The position numbers and the translations under genes were made by a program. DNA of 64,000 nt from Methylocystis sp. (GTDB lineage Bacteria > Pseudomonadota > Alphaproteobacteria > Rhizobiales > Beijerinckiaceae), in assembly GCA_002929055.1 (NCBI GenBank), contig PERY01000008.1, positions 36,962 to 100,961 on the forward strand. The letters are read 5' to 3'. The notes under the pieces were generated by a model that searched no databases, was not told the DNA's origin, and worked only from the letters and a program-made list of their open reading frames with translations. The stretch's first letter is position 1. Every line of letters starts with the position of its first letter. Shown piece after piece: positions 10,632 through 20,260 of this stretch.

Positions 10632-10649
10632 CGTAAAACAAAATTGACA
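10632..10649 (-). promoter_or_regulatory. PpsR/CrtJ-like operator upstream of bchE
   Basis: On the minus strand TGT-N12-ACG, one base away from the TGT-N12-ACA consensus of PpsR/CrtJ. The left half extends to TGTCAA, as at the bchG site. A second TGACA lies next to it on the minus strand. The site sits in the 95-base gap between bchO and bchE, directly upstream of bchE. Confidence 0.5.
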
Positions 10650-10688
10650 GTTGGCAAGCTTATCGGGAGCGACCGATTGCCTCAGCAA

Positions 10689-11612
10689 TCAGGCGGTCGC
10701 AGTCGCGCGCATGTCGGGCTGGGCCTTTTCGTAAAGCTCGAAGATCATGCGCGCATGAAGCTCCGGCGCTTCCTCGTGGGAAAGATGGCCAAGCCCACTG
10801 ATTTCATACAGCCGCGCCGTCACGAGGCGGGCCGCTAGCCTTCGCGCGCCCTGTGGCGGCACAGTTTTGTCATTGTCGGCGACGATGAGCGCCAGCGGCG
10901 TCGGCAACTGCGGCAACTCGCGATTCAACGCATGCAGATCCCAGTGCGCCATCATGCCGAGCGCCCCTTCGACATGCGCCGCATTCCGCACAAGTCGAGC
11001 ATAGAGATCGACGCCGCGCGCGTCGATCTTCGAACCCGTTCCTGCGATGAGGCGCTCGACGGCGCTGCGATTGGCGGACCAGGCGAAATAGCGGGGCGTG
11101 AAAGGATTGAGGAAAAGGGCCTTCGCCAGCGGCGGAAACACATGGCCAGCGACGCCCTCGAATGGCGCGAAGGCGCCGTTGAGCGCGACGATCAGCCTCG
11201 GGTCGATCGCCTTGTCGAGCGCAAGACGCGTGAGCAAGGCAGCTCCGGCGGAATGGCCGACGGCGAGAGCTGGGGCGACATCCAGCGCGCGCAGCAAAGC
11301 CGCGAGCGCCTTCGCCATGCCGGTCAGCGACTGTGTGCGCGCGCCGTTCGAGCTTGAAAAGCCATGGCCGGGAAGATCGGGCGCGATCACGCGGAAACGC
11401 TGAGCAAGCAGCGGCGCGAGATCGCGGAAGGAATGTGTCGAGGCGCCGGCGCCGTGCAGCAGAAGCAGCGCGGGACCGTCGCCCATCATCTGCACGTGAA
11501 AGGAGACGCCGCCCGCGTTGACCATGCCGCTCGCCTGCCGGTTCGGCCAATCGGCGCCGTCGCGCTCCAGGCCGAGCGGCGCGACGGGCGCAAAGAAGCG
11601 CGCCGCAGTCAC
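10689..11612 (-). CDS. bchO: Alpha/beta hydrolase BchO
   Basis: 307 residues. I place the start at the GTG at 11612, which overlaps the bchD stop in a GTGA arrangement. The much longer open frame upstream runs antiparallel to nothing real and is only bchD in another frame. Family features: ERDGADWPNR near the N-terminus as in other BchO proteins, oxyanion HGAG, nucleophile elbow GHSAG, acid VADND and catalytic His in GLGHLSHEE. BchO is a conserved member of the bchIDO operon thought to aid magnesium chelation. Its substrate is not established. Confidence 0.93.
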   Translation of the reverse strand: MTAARFFAPVAPLGLERDGADWPNRQASGMVNAGGVSFHVQMMGDGPALLLLHGAGASTHSFRDLAPLLAQRFRVIAPDLPGHGFSSSNGARTQSLTGMAKALAALLRALDVAPALAVGHSAGAALLTRLALDKAIDPRLIVALNGAFAPFEGVAGHVFPPLAKALFLNPFTPRYFAWSANRSAVERLIAGTGSKIDARGVDLYARLVRNAAHVEGALGMMAHWDLHALNRELPQLPTPLALIVADNDKTVPPQGARRLAARLVTARLYEISGLGHLSHEEAPELHARMIFELYEKAQPDMRATATA

Positions 11613-13387
11613 GGTCCCGAGGCGGCCGCGCGCACCGCTTGCGACAGGCGGGCCGCGTCGGCGACCGGCATTTTGAGATAGCGCCCGTTCATCGCCTCTG
11701 CGATCCGGTGCGTCGGCGCATCGCCGCGAGCGAGGCCCGGCGGCGCCGAATCGACGGCCAGCGCCGACAGGCCGAGGCCGCGCAGGCGCCGCGCCGCCGC
11801 AAGCGCATCTTCGAGCGCCCTGGCGCGGCCAGGCGAGCCCGAGCGGTCGATGTTGGCGCGCCCGTCCGTCAACAATATGAGCAATGGCGTCTGGCCCTTG
11901 CGCCGCGCGCTCTCCGCCAGCGCGCAAGCCGCGTCGAGCCCATGCGCGAGCGGCGTTCCGCCGCCGCCAGGCAGCGCCGCAAGCATCCGCTTCGCGCGCG
12001 CGAGCGAGCGCGTCGGCGGCAGCAGGATTTCGGCGCTCTTGCCGCGAAAGGCGACCAACGCGACGCTGTCGCGCCGCGCATAGCAGTCGGCGAGCAGCAA
12101 TTCGATCGCGCCCTTCACTTCCGCAAGCCGCGCCATGGCCGAAGACCCGGATGCGTCCACGACGAAGATGGCTGTCGTCTCGCGCTTCTCGCGGAAGCGG
12201 GTGATGCGGAAGTCGTCGGCGCGCACAAGCACCGCGAGCGGCGCAGCATCGGCTGACTCCTTGCGACGCAGCGCCTGCCACGGCGCCGCGGCGCGCAGAG
12301 TTTCGATAAGGCTGAGGCGGCCCTCATGAAGCGCGCCGCGCCGCGCGCCCATTGGCCGCCCGCGGCGAGACGAGAAAGATGCGGCCCCGGATTTGCCGCG
12401 CGAGGACGGTCCCCGCGCCGCAAGCCCCGTCTCGAGGCGCGCTAGAAGATCCGGCGGGATAGCCGCCCGCGCCGCGGCGACGAGGACGTCGTCGAGCGCC
12501 CGCGCGTCAGGCCGTTGCCTGTTGTCGTTTTGCGGATCGCTGGCCTCGGCGGTGTCGGCGCTCGCATCCTGCAGCGCATCTTCCTCGGGCGGGGGTTCGC
12601 TCTCGGCCGAGGGCGCGCAGATTGCGCGCGGCGCCAGCACGAAGCCGACTGCGACTTCGAGATCCTCTTCCTCGACGAGGTCCAAGCCGCGCAAGGCGCA
12701 GGAGGCGCGTGCAACGCGCAGCGCCAGCAGCGGCGCACGCAGGGAGCCAATGCCGAGCCGCGCCGCCGCAGCCACGAGCGCGCTGATCATGTCCGGCGGC
12801 GCAGCGACAGTCTTCAGCCTTTCGCGCGCCGCAGCGACATCGCGCGCCGTCAACATGTGGTCCAAGACATCGCGATGACTGACATCGGCGAGGTCGAGAT
12901 GAAAGGCCAGCCGGTCGAGAAGCGCGGCCGGCGGACGCTCGTCGTCGTCGCGCCCTTCGTCCAGCGCGACGACGCCAATGCGCGCCTGCTGGCGCAAAGA
13001 CAAGCCGTCGCGCACGAGATCGATTTCGCCATTGTCGAGCGCGGCGCCGATCCGCGCTGCAGCGGAGACGCTTTGGCGCTCGGCCATGGCGAGCACGAGA
13101 AGAACGCCATGAGCCTGCGAAAGCAGGCCGGTTTCCGCAACCGGCCGGCCGGCGCGCAGCGTTGCCGAAAGGTCGAGGCCGCCAAGCAGGCGGTCGTCCG
13201 CAATGGAGAGCGGCGCCCGGCGCATCGGCGCGTCGGGGGGAAGATAATCGCGCAGGAGCGCCAGCCATGCGTCGCGCGCCGGCCCCGGCGCGGCGCGCAG
13301 CGAAACGCCGGACTGAAGCGGATCGATGGCGTAGAGCGCCGCAGCGTGACTCGCGCGAGCCCAGGCTGAAAGCGCTCCCCGGCTCAT
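11609..13387 (-). CDS. bchD: Magnesium chelatase subunit D
   Basis: 592 residues. The N-terminal third is a degenerate AAA+ domain. A Pro/acidic linker lies in the middle (EPPPEEDA). The C-terminus is a von Willebrand A domain with the metal-ion-dependent adhesion motif DASGS at residue 411 and LTDGRAN further on. With BchI and BchH it inserts Mg2+ into protoporphyrin IX, committing it to bacteriochlorophyll. Its ATG overlaps the bchI stop by 4 bases, and its stop overlaps bchO. Confidence 0.96.
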   Translation of the reverse strand: MSRGALSAWARASHAAALYAIDPLQSGVSLRAAPGPARDAWLALLRDYLPPDAPMRRAPLSIADDRLLGGLDLSATLRAGRPVAETGLLSQAHGVLLVLAMAERQSVSAAARIGAALDNGEIDLVRDGLSLRQQARIGVVALDEGRDDDERPPAALLDRLAFHLDLADVSHRDVLDHMLTARDVAAARERLKTVAAPPDMISALVAAAARLGIGSLRAPLLALRVARASCALRGLDLVEEEDLEVAVGFVLAPRAICAPSAESEPPPEEDALQDASADTAEASDPQNDNRQRPDARALDDVLVAAARAAIPPDLLARLETGLAARGPSSRGKSGAASFSSRRGRPMGARRGALHEGRLSLIETLRAAAPWQALRRKESADAAPLAVLVRADDFRITRFREKRETTAIFVVDASGSSAMARLAEVKGAIELLLADCYARRDSVALVAFRGKSAEILLPPTRSLARAKRMLAALPGGGGTPLAHGLDAACALAESARRKGQTPLLILLTDGRANIDRSGSPGRARALEDALAAARRLRGLGLSALAVDSAPPGLARGDAPTHRIAEAMNGRYLKMPVADAARLSQAVRAAASGP

Positions 13388-14496
13388 GCGCCGAATATCT
13401 CCCCAAGCGCGCGCTCGACGCGGGTGGTGGAGCCGGCGTCGTCAAGGGGATTGCGCCTCAGCCGATGGCCAAGAACGAAGGGCGCGACGCGTCTAAGCTG
13501 CGCGTCGCCGACTTTCTCTTCGCTCTGGAAGCTCGCCAGCGCACGCGCTGCACGCAGCAAGGTGAGTTCCCCTCTCAGGCCGTCGGCGCCGAGCGCCAGA
13601 CACAGACGCGCCGCCTTTTCGAGCGCTTCGTCCGGCGCCTCTACCGCGCCAATGCGTTCGCGCGCGGCGACGATCCCGCGCCGCAGCTTTTGCTCCTCGG
13701 CGGCCCAGGCCTTGGCGAAACGGGGCGGATCGCGTTCGAAAGCGTCGCGCCGGCGCACGACTTCTATTCTCGACGGTATGTCGGTGGGCGTCTTCACATC
13801 CACCGCGAGGCCGAAGCGATCGAGAAGTTGCGGGCGTAGTTCACCCTCTTCGGGATTGCCGCTGCCGATCAGCACGAAGCGCGCGGGATGACGCACGCTC
13901 AACCCCTCGCGCTCAACCACATTCTCTCCCGAAGCCGCGACATCGAGCAGCAGATCGACAAGATGATCTTCGAGGAGATTGGCTTCGTCTATGTAAAGAA
14001 AGCCGCGATTGGCCCGCGCGAGGAGACCGGGTTCGAAAACCTTCTCGCCATGCGTAAGCGCGCGCTCGAGGTCCAGCGCGCCGACGACGCGATCCTCCGT
14101 TGCGCCAAGCGGCAGATCGACCACCGGGACAGCGCGCAGGCGCGTCTTGAGTTCGCCTTTGCCAGCCCGCTCGCGGCAGGCGTCGCATAGCGCCGCAGTC
14201 GCGGCGGGGTCGCAATTATATGGGCAGCCGACGACAGAGCGCATTTGCGGCAACAGCCGCGCCAGCGCGCGCACCGCCGTGGATTTGCCCGTGCCGCGGT
14301 CGCCGAATGCGAGAACGCCGCCGATCGACGGATCGATCGCGGCGATCACGAAGGCAAGCTTCATGTCGTCCTGGCCCACGATAGCCGTGAAGGGGAATGG
14401 CGGATTGGGATCGGGCGACGGCGACGGAAGACGCACGCGCGGCGTCTCCACAGTGCGGGTCGTTTCGCGCGGAAGCTTGACTGGAAGCGTCGCCAT
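13384..14496 (-). CDS. bchI: Magnesium chelatase ATPase subunit I
   Basis: 370 residues, AAA+ ATPase. Walker A GDRGTGKS at residues 65-72, Walker B in LYIDEANLL, and [20 protein letters not shown] around sensor 1 and the arginine finger. Drives Mg2+ insertion into protoporphyrin IX with BchD and BchH. First gene of the bchI-bchD-bchO operon. An exact TGT-N12-ACA operator lies 48 bases upstream, so it is probably repressed by PpsR in air. Confidence 0.96.
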   Translation of the reverse strand: MATLPVKLPRETTRTVETPRVRLPSPSPDPNPPFPFTAIVGQDDMKLAFVIAAIDPSIGGVLAFGDRGTGKSTAVRALARLLPQMRSVVGCPYNCDPAATAALCDACRERAGKGELKTRLRAVPVVDLPLGATEDRVVGALDLERALTHGEKVFEPGLLARANRGFLYIDEANLLEDHLVDLLLDVAASGENVVEREGLSVRHPARFVLIGSGNPEEGELRPQLLDRFGLAVDVKTPTDIPSRIEVVRRRDAFERDPPRFAKAWAAEEQKLRRGIVAARERIGAVEAPDEALEKAARLCLALGADGLRGELTLLRAARALASFQSEEKVGDAQLRRVAPFVLGHRLRRNPLDDAGSTTRVERALGEIFGA

Positions 14497-14543
14497 CGCG
14501 GATCCCTTCGGCTCTGTACGACAGGCGACCCTTACGCCTAATA

Positions 14544-14561
14544 TGTCATTAGGACTTTACA
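14544..14561 (-). promoter_or_regulatory. PpsR/CrtJ operator upstream of bchI
   Basis: Exact TGT-N12-ACA palindrome in the bchI-ppsR1 divergent intergenic region, 48 bases before the bchI ATG. It could act on bchI, and possibly also on the divergent ppsR1-bphP operon 220 bases away. Confidence 0.7.
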
Positions 14562-14782
14562 CCTTTCGCGTCGCGGCGCAAGTTGGGACGTCTGCTTCTG
14601 TCTAAAATTCGAGAATTCCGCCGTCTCGCGGTAGTATTTTTGGACAATGCGCCCCATTGTCACGCTCATGGGGGCGAATGAAAGGTGGGTTGGGTCCATG
14701 ACTCTTTGCGTCAACAGCACGCAAGGCGGAGTTTCTGCGGCCCGGCAAGGCGGCGGCGTCAGAGACGCGCGCGGGCCCGATC
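14562..14782. other. Rest of the bchI-ppsR1 divergent intergenic region
   Basis: A region of about 220 bases before ppsR1. It holds a palindrome with 7-base arms, GACAATG and CATTGTC, and a 5-base spacer (14643-14661). It does not match TGT-N12-ACA. No gene is apparent. The ppsR1 promoter should lie here, but I could not identify -35/-10 boxes with confidence. Confidence 0.45.
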
Positions 14783-16093
14783 ATGGCTGACCGCCTCAAA
14801 TCCCGGCCTGATCTGACCCTGACCCTCGACAAGGACGGCGTCATCCAGAATGTCGTCACCGCGGAATCGCTCGCGCGCGAGTTACTCGACGAATGGCGCG
14901 GGCGCCATTGGGGAGACACCATCGAGCCGGCGATCGACAATGGCGCGCTTCAGAAAATCGAGGACGTGCGGCTGCGTGGCGACTCGTCCTGCTTCCAGGT
15001 GCGCCAGCGCTTCCCGAGCGGCCGCGAAATCGCGATGGAATACACGACCTTCAGCCTCGGCAAGAAGTCTGGCTTCGTCGCGATAGGCCGCAACCTCGAT
15101 ACGATCAGCGATCTGCAATCACGCCTCCAGCTGGCCCAGCAAGCGCGCGAACGCGACTACTGGAAGATGCGCGAAATCGAGACGCGCTACCGGATGCTTT
15201 TTGATGCGACGAGCGAGGCGGTCGCTCTCGTCGGGGTCGCCGGTCTCGAAGTCGTGGAGGCCAATCTCTGCGCAACGAAAAATCTCGATCTCTCGCCGGG
15301 CTCGCCCTTCCTGCCGCATCTTTCGGAGCGTGAACAGCAGGCTCTCGACGACATGCTGACGAAGACGCGCGAGCAGGGGCGCGCGCCCGGCATCGTTCTT
15401 CATCCGACGCCCTCTGCAGGATTGTGGAGCGTGCGCGCTTCCATGATGAACACGGATTCCGGCGCTCTGTATTTGTGTCAGCTCACGCCGTTGCGCGACC
15501 TGCGCGGCGCGGCGGAGAAGAGCGATCCCTCCTCCGCAACAGCGTTCATCGAGCGCCTGCCGGAGGGATTTGTGGTGGTCGATCGCGATGCGGTCGTGCG
15601 CGCGTCGAACGGCGCTTTTCTCGACCTTGTGCAGATTGGCTCCGAGGCTGCGGCGCTCGGGCGCAAATTGACGCGCTGGCTCTCGAGCCCCGGCGCCGAC
15701 GCCAATGTGGTGATCGGACTGATTCAGAAGCATGGCGACGTTCGCCGTTTCCGGACCCGCATCGACGGCGAACTTGGCCAGAGCGCAGCGGTCGAAATTT
15801 CGGCTGTCGGCGACGACGCTGCCCACCCCGCGTTCTTTGGCCTCCTTGTGCGCGATCTGACACAACGGCCCGTCGCGCCGGCCGACTCTAAGGATTCCGC
15901 CACGCTGGCCGCTGATGATCTCGATGATCGCACTCTGGAGCAGATCGTCAGGGTCGCGACAGAATTGATCGAGCGAAAGGCTATCGGGCGCGCGCTCGAA
16001 CGCTTCCGCGGCAATCGGACCGCTGCAGCGCGCCATCTGGGCCTCAGTCGGCAGAGCCTGCACGCCAAGTTGAAAAAATACGAACTTGAATAA
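14783..16093 (+). CDS. ppsR1: Photosynthesis gene regulator PpsR/CrtJ (copy 1)
   Basis: 436 residues. An N-terminal PAS-like region is followed by the Q-linker/PAS segment (ETRYRMLFDATSEAV, about 135-150), another PAS region, and a C-terminal Fis-type helix-turn-helix (FRGNRTAAARHLGLSRQSL). PpsR represses bch and puf genes by binding TGT-N12-ACA. This copy is immediately followed by bphP and a haem oxygenase, as in Bradyrhizobium and Rhodopseudomonas, where the phytochrome antagonises the neighbouring PpsR under far-red light. A second copy is at 26058. Confidence 0.93.
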   Translation: MADRLKSRPDLTLTLDKDGVIQNVVTAESLARELLDEWRGRHWGDTIEPAIDNGALQKIEDVRLRGDSSCFQVRQRFPSGREIAMEYTTFSLGKKSGFVAIGRNLDTISDLQSRLQLAQQARERDYWKMREIETRYRMLFDATSEAVALVGVAGLEVVEANLCATKNLDLSPGSPFLPHLSEREQQALDDMLTKTREQGRAPGIVLHPTPSAGLWSVRASMMNTDSGALYLCQLTPLRDLRGAAEKSDPSSATAFIERLPEGFVVVDRDAVVRASNGAFLDLVQIGSEAAALGRKLTRWLSSPGADANVVIGLIQKHGDVRRFRTRIDGELGQSAAVEISAVGDDAAHPAFFGLLVRDLTQRPVAPADSKDSATLAADDLDDRTLEQIVRVATELIERKAIGRALERFRGNRTAAARHLGLSRQSLHAKLKKYELE

Positions 16094-16142
16094 TAGTTAG
16101 ACATGCGCGAACGCGCAGAAACAGGCAAGGGAAGCTAACGCC

Positions 16143-18338
16143 GTGACGCTCGATCCTGCCTCTTCGCCGGCCTTCGGCATGGCGAACCTCTCAAATTGCG
16201 AGCGCGAGCAAATCCATCTCGCCGGGTCGATCCAGCCGCATGGCGCGCTGCTGGCGCTTTCGGAATCCGATTGCGTCATCGTGCAGGAAAGCGGCAATGC
16301 GGCATCCTTTCTCGGCCTTGCCGGCCCTCTCCGCGGCCTGCATCCGCGCAAGCTTGGCGGCGATCTGTGGGAGCGGATACGGCCCTATCTCGACCGATCC
16401 ATCGAATCGATACCGGTCGCCGTAAACTGCACCGCCGGCGCCCACGACGACGAACTCAATGCGCTTTTGCATCAGGCTCCCTGCGGCGGCTTCATCGTCG
16501 AACTGGAGCACGCGGGGCCAGTCGTGGACTACACGCTGGCGCTTCAGCGAGGCGTCGATACGATCCTGTCCTCCTCCACCCTGCGGGGCCTTTGCGACGC
16601 CGCCGCCTCGATGTTTCGGGACTTGACCGGCTATGACCGAGTCATGGTCTATCGTTTCGACGAAGAGGGTCACGGCGAAGTCTTCTCCGAAACGAAATGC
16701 CCGGAGCTCGAAGCCTTTCTCGGCAACCGGTATCCGGCTTCCGATATTCCCCAGATGGCCCGGCGGCTTTACGAGCGCAACCGCGTGCGGCTGCTTGCGG
16801 ACATCAACTACACGCCCTCGCCGCTCGAACCGCGCCTGTCGCCGATCACGGGCGAGGAGCTGGATATGTCGCTGTGTTTCCTGCGCAGCGCATCGCCGAT
16901 TCATATTCAATACCTCAAGAACATGGCGGTCGCCGGCACTCTGGTCGTCTCGCTGATGGTCGGCGGCCGGCTTTGGGGGCTTATCTCCTGTCACCATTAT
17001 TCCACCCGCCTGCTTCACTTCGAAATGCGGGCCGTCTGCGAATTGCTGGCGGAAGTGATCGGCACGCGCATGGCGGCGCTGGAGAGTTTCGCGCAGGGCC
17101 AGGCCGAGCTCTCCGTTCGTCGCCTTGAACAGCGTATGATCGAAAGCGTCTCCCGCGATGGCGACTGGCGCGGCGCGCTCTTCGACAGCGCCCGCTCGCT
17201 GCTGCTGCCGCTCAATGCGAGCGGCGCCGCGCTGCTTTTCGAGGGCAAGGCGCGCATGATCGGCGACGTGCCGGGCACGGAGCAGATTCGGGCGCTTGGG
17301 CAGTGGCTGGAGCCGAGAATACGCGATGGCGTTTTCACCACCTCCGCGCTTGCGTCCGAGGAACCGGCCTTCGAGCCCTTGATCGGCGTCGCGAGCGGCG
17401 TCATCGCGGCGCGCATCTCGAGCGAGCCCGACGAAATGCTGATCTGGTTCCGCAAGGAACGCGTGCGAACGGTGACATGGGGCGGCAATCCCTTCAAGGC
17501 GCCGTCGGACGGCGACGACCCGACGGAACTCTCGCCCCGCCGTTCTTTCGCGCAATGGCATCAGGTTGTGGAAGGCACCTCCGATCCCTGGACCGCGGCC
17601 GACCGAGCCGCGGCGCGGCTCATAGGGGAGAGCGTCACCGACGTCGTGATGCAGTTCCGCGCCCTGAAGATTCTTGTCGCGCAGGATCAACTGCAACATG
17701 TGCTGCGGCAGGTGCATTCCTCCGACCAGCAGATCCTCGTCGCCGGCGCCGACGGCGGCGTGCTGGAAGCGAACGCGGCCTTCAACATGCTGATCGGCCT
17801 GCGCCAGCCGATCCGTCATCTCGACGAGCTGGTGACTTATTTTGCGGACGCCGAGGAAGTGGAGCAACGCATCCGCGCGCTTTGCGAGAGTCGAACTCCC
17901 TGGCGCGGCGAAGCGCTTCTGGTCAACCGAAAGGGCCAGACGAAGCCGATTGCTGTGCGAGCGGATCCAGTAATGGCGTCGCGTGATCGCGTCCTCGGAT
18001 ATGTGTTGCTCCTTACCGACCTCACGGAACGCAAGGCCGCGGAAACGGCGCGTCAGAGTTTCAGGGACAATCTACTCTTGAGTCAGCGTCGTCTGATGGG
18101 CCGCATCGACTCCAATGCGGCGCTGGCGGTGGAGAATCTGATGTCGAGCATCATCGACAACGCTCAGCTCGCCGCGCTGGAAATCGCCGACGGGCTCGAC
18201 ACCGCGGGCATCCCCGACACGCTGGACAGCGTGCGCGCTTCTGTGGCGCGAGCGGTTGAAGTGCTGGAGCAGATTTCCCTTGTCACGCCCAGAGCCGGAG
18301 CAAAACCGAGCGCGAAGAAGAGCGGACAAAAGCAATGA
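16143..18338 (+). CDS. bphP: Bacteriophytochrome without a kinase domain
   Basis: 731 residues from a GTG start. The biliverdin-binding Cys19 sits in NCEREQIHLAG. A PAS-GAF-PHY photosensory core follows, with the DIP motif at residues 201-203, HHYSTR in the GAF domain, and the PHY tongue motif PRRSF at 465-469. After about residue 530 comes one more PAS domain, then a helical segment resembling a dimerisation region. No ATP-binding kinase domain is visible, so output is probably by protein-protein contact, as for BphP1-PpsR2 in Rhodopseudomonas palustris. Overlaps the haem oxygenase start by 4 bases. Confidence 0.94.
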   Translation: MTLDPASSPAFGMANLSNCEREQIHLAGSIQPHGALLALSESDCVIVQESGNAASFLGLAGPLRGLHPRKLGGDLWERIRPYLDRSIESIPVAVNCTAGAHDDELNALLHQAPCGGFIVELEHAGPVVDYTLALQRGVDTILSSSTLRGLCDAAASMFRDLTGYDRVMVYRFDEEGHGEVFSETKCPELEAFLGNRYPASDIPQMARRLYERNRVRLLADINYTPSPLEPRLSPITGEELDMSLCFLRSASPIHIQYLKNMAVAGTLVVSLMVGGRLWGLISCHHYSTRLLHFEMRAVCELLAEVIGTRMAALESFAQGQAELSVRRLEQRMIESVSRDGDWRGALFDSARSLLLPLNASGAALLFEGKARMIGDVPGTEQIRALGQWLEPRIRDGVFTTSALASEEPAFEPLIGVASGVIAARISSEPDEMLIWFRKERVRTVTWGGNPFKAPSDGDDPTELSPRRSFAQWHQVVEGTSDPWTAADRAAARLIGESVTDVVMQFRALKILVAQDQLQHVLRQVHSSDQQILVAGADGGVLEANAAFNMLIGLRQPIRHLDELVTYFADAEEVEQRIRALCESRTPWRGEALLVNRKGQTKPIAVRADPVMASRDRVLGYVLLLTDLTERKAAETARQSFRDNLLLSQRRLMGRIDSNAALAVENLMSSIIDNAQLAALEIADGLDTAGIPDTLDSVRASVARAVEVLEQISLVTPRAGAKPSAKKSGQKQ

Positions 18339-18955
18339 CCGCGGCGGCGTCGCTTCGGGAGAGACTGCGTATAGCGACAGCGGCCTCCCACATGCGCCTG
18401 CACCGGCATGACGGCCTCGCGTCGGCCGCGCGGGGAAGCATCGACCTTGACGATTATCGCCTCTTGCTGATGCGCCTTTACGGATTTCATCTCTCCGCCG
18501 AGGAAAGGCTCGCGGGCGCTGTGCACAGAACCGGACTCGACCGAGGCGCGTCGCGGGCGCTGCTCATTGAACGCGATCTCGTCGCGCTCGGCGTCAGCCC
18601 CGAAGCAATGGCGCGTTTACCGGTTACAAAACTTGCCATCCCATCCAGCGACGCAGGGGCGCTCGGCGCGCTCTACGTCATCGAAGGCTCGGCGCTGGGC
18701 GGACTCCAGATTGCGAAAGCGCTGGAGCCCGTCGCCCGCGACGCTCGCCGCTTCTTTCTCGGAGATTTAGCCTGGCGCGCGGTCTGGCCAGCGCTCATCG
18801 CGCGCCTCGATGGTATGGAGGCATTCGCCCAAGAAGCGTCTGACGCGATAAGCGGGGCTGTCGCAACCTTCGAGGCATTCGAGGATTGGATGCAGGATTG
18901 GCGGACCGCGGCGGCTGGAGTCGCATCGGCGCCTCGGGCGCAATGCGACGCGTGA
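18335..18955 (+). CDS. bphO: Haem oxygenase supplying biliverdin to BphP
   Basis: 206 residues, helical haem oxygenase fold. The proximal-His region near the N-terminus (SHMRLHRHDG) and the distal-helix motif YVIEGSALGG are both present. It would open haem to biliverdin IX-alpha, the chromophore bound by the phytochrome encoded directly upstream. The ATGA overlap with bphP supports a shared job. It could also serve iron recycling, but no iron-uptake genes are near. Confidence 0.9.
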   Translation: MTAAASLRERLRIATAASHMRLHRHDGLASAARGSIDLDDYRLLLMRLYGFHLSAEERLAGAVHRTGLDRGASRALLIERDLVALGVSPEAMARLPVTKLAIPSSDAGALGALYVIEGSALGGLQIAKALEPVARDARRFFLGDLAWRAVWPALIARLDGMEAFAQEASDAISGAVATFEAFEDWMQDWRTAAAGVASAPRAQCDA

Positions 18956-18961
18956 GGCCCC

Positions 18962-19873
18962 TTATTGACAGCGGCCTAACGGAGCGCCCGCCCGCTTCGC
19001 GCCGGTCTGACGCAAGATGAGCTTCTTTGCGAGAAGAGTGGCCGTCGGCGCATCCGGGGCCGTCGCATCGGCGCCAACCTGAGAGACAAGGTTCGGATGG
19101 CGCCTGAAGAGCGGACCCCCGACGATGACGCCGATCTCGGCGTTGGCGGAACAGTCCCGCACAGTGCGGATCGTACGCGCCAGTTTCTCAAGACCGGATT
19201 CCGCGCTCAGCGTGATGCCGATGACGCCGAACCACTGGTTTGTCACGGCGTCGGATACGCCACTGTCGTCCAGATCATGTCGCAGCGAAACGTCCCAGGA
19301 GGCGTTTCGCATGAAGACAGCTACCATGTTGGCGCCAAAGACATGCTTCTCTCCCGGCAGAGTTAACAGCAACGCGCGTTGCTTATTGTCAGGCTCGGTC
19401 GGCTCGTCCACGCCGCCGAAACGGCACAGCAGATTCTGCAAGCGCGCAACGCCGAGCGTCACCTCGACAAAGTCGCAGTAGTCCTGCTCCCAAAGTTCGC
19501 CCAGATGACGTGCGGCTTCAGAGAGAAGGCCGATGAAGAGAGTTTCGATCGAATGGCCCTTGCTGCGCATCTTGTCGAAAAAAGCCGACGACTCCGCGCC
19601 ATCCGACTGTATCAACAAGGCGCCGAATTCCTCTATCTCACAGCTATCGAACGCTGCGGCCGCATTATGCCCGGATAGCGTATGATGCATCGTCTGAAGG
19701 CGCGGCACGATCTTGCCCGCGATGACGGACGCAAGCCGCGCCTGCCGATCTTCCAGGCTTGCAGTCAGGAGCGCGCCTGAAGAAAGACTGTCGGTAAGGT
19801 CCGCTTGACAGTTGGAGCCCTGCGGATTTGCTCGACGCGAGGGACGGGCGTTGAATTCGCCGCTATCGGTCAT
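18962..19873 (-). CDS. ppaA: PpaA/AerR-type B12-binding photosynthesis regulator
   Basis: About 303 residues from MTDSGEF; an alternative start at 19912 would add 13 residues. A helical segment with LWEQDYCDFVEVTLGVARLQ matches the B12-binding antirepressor family AerR/PpaA. The following cobalamin-binding Rossmann domain has GEKHVFGANMV and GVIVGGPLFRR. These proteins bind cobalamin and modulate PpsR/CrtJ in response to light. The canonical DxHxxG motif of B12 enzymes is absent, as usual in the family. It is convergent with bphO, 6 bases apart. Confidence 0.85.
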   Translation of the reverse strand: MTDSGEFNARPSRRANPQGSNCQADLTDSLSSGALLTASLEDRQARLASVIAGKIVPRLQTMHHTLSGHNAAAAFDSCEIEEFGALLIQSDGAESSAFFDKMRSKGHSIETLFIGLLSEAARHLGELWEQDYCDFVEVTLGVARLQNLLCRFGGVDEPTEPDNKQRALLLTLPGEKHVFGANMVAVFMRNASWDVSLRHDLDDSGVSDAVTNQWFGVIGITLSAESGLEKLARTIRTVRDCSANAEIGVIVGGPLFRRHPNLVSQVGADATAPDAPTATLLAKKLILRQTGAKRAGAPLGRCQ

Positions 19874-20260
19874 GCCATGGCCTCCCTCGACGATCTCGCG
19901 CAGCGCGACCACTGTCTCTCCGTGACGCGCCCCCCTGGAATCCGCCCTTCAGTCGTTCGACCAGACCGGATGGAATCCAAGCGCCGCATCACGAGAGCCG
20001 TCCGGTCGCGCGGGCGAGCGATCTCGCCTCATTTTTCTGTGATAATGAGCGTTTTCCCGATATTCGCGCGCCGTTTTTCGGCTTTGAACCCGGTCTTCGC
20101 CGGCTTGAAATCATTGAAACGCACAAAGGCGAAATAGTAAAGCTCGATTGACGATTGCGGCAGCGCCCCTGCATATTGTGTCATGCAGCAACGACACTGG
20201 ATAGGGCTGTCAATCGACTTTAGAATCTGACCCCTAACGTAGCGAGCGGGACTGCCAGAG
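19874..20260. other. Intergenic region between ppaA and the membrane hydrolase
   Basis: 387 bases between divergent genes. It holds one exact PpsR-type palindrome at 20179-20196, 65 bases before the hydrolase gene. The rest contains only unsupported short frames. Confidence 0.5.
20179..20196 (+). promoter_or_regulatory. Candidate PpsR operator before the unknown hydrolase gene
   Basis: Exact TGT-N12-ACA. The inner bases are less typical (CATG...AACG) than at the bch sites, so a chance match is possible. It lies 65 bases upstream of the hydrolase ATG and about 300 bases from ppaA. Confidence 0.4.

Noticed and set aside
8887..10647. 586-codon open frame antisense to bchE
   Set aside because: Mirror of the third-codon GC bias of bchE; the product has no recognisable fold.
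10669..10700. Hairpin at the bchO end (GCGACCG and CGGTCGC arms) as a terminator
   Set aside because: It overlaps the bchO stop, has an asymmetric interior and no T run on the minus strand.
11613..12281. Upstream extension of the bchO frame by 223 codons
   Set aside because: It lies wholly inside bchD in another frame and lacks family similarity; the GTG overlapping the bchD stop is the better start.
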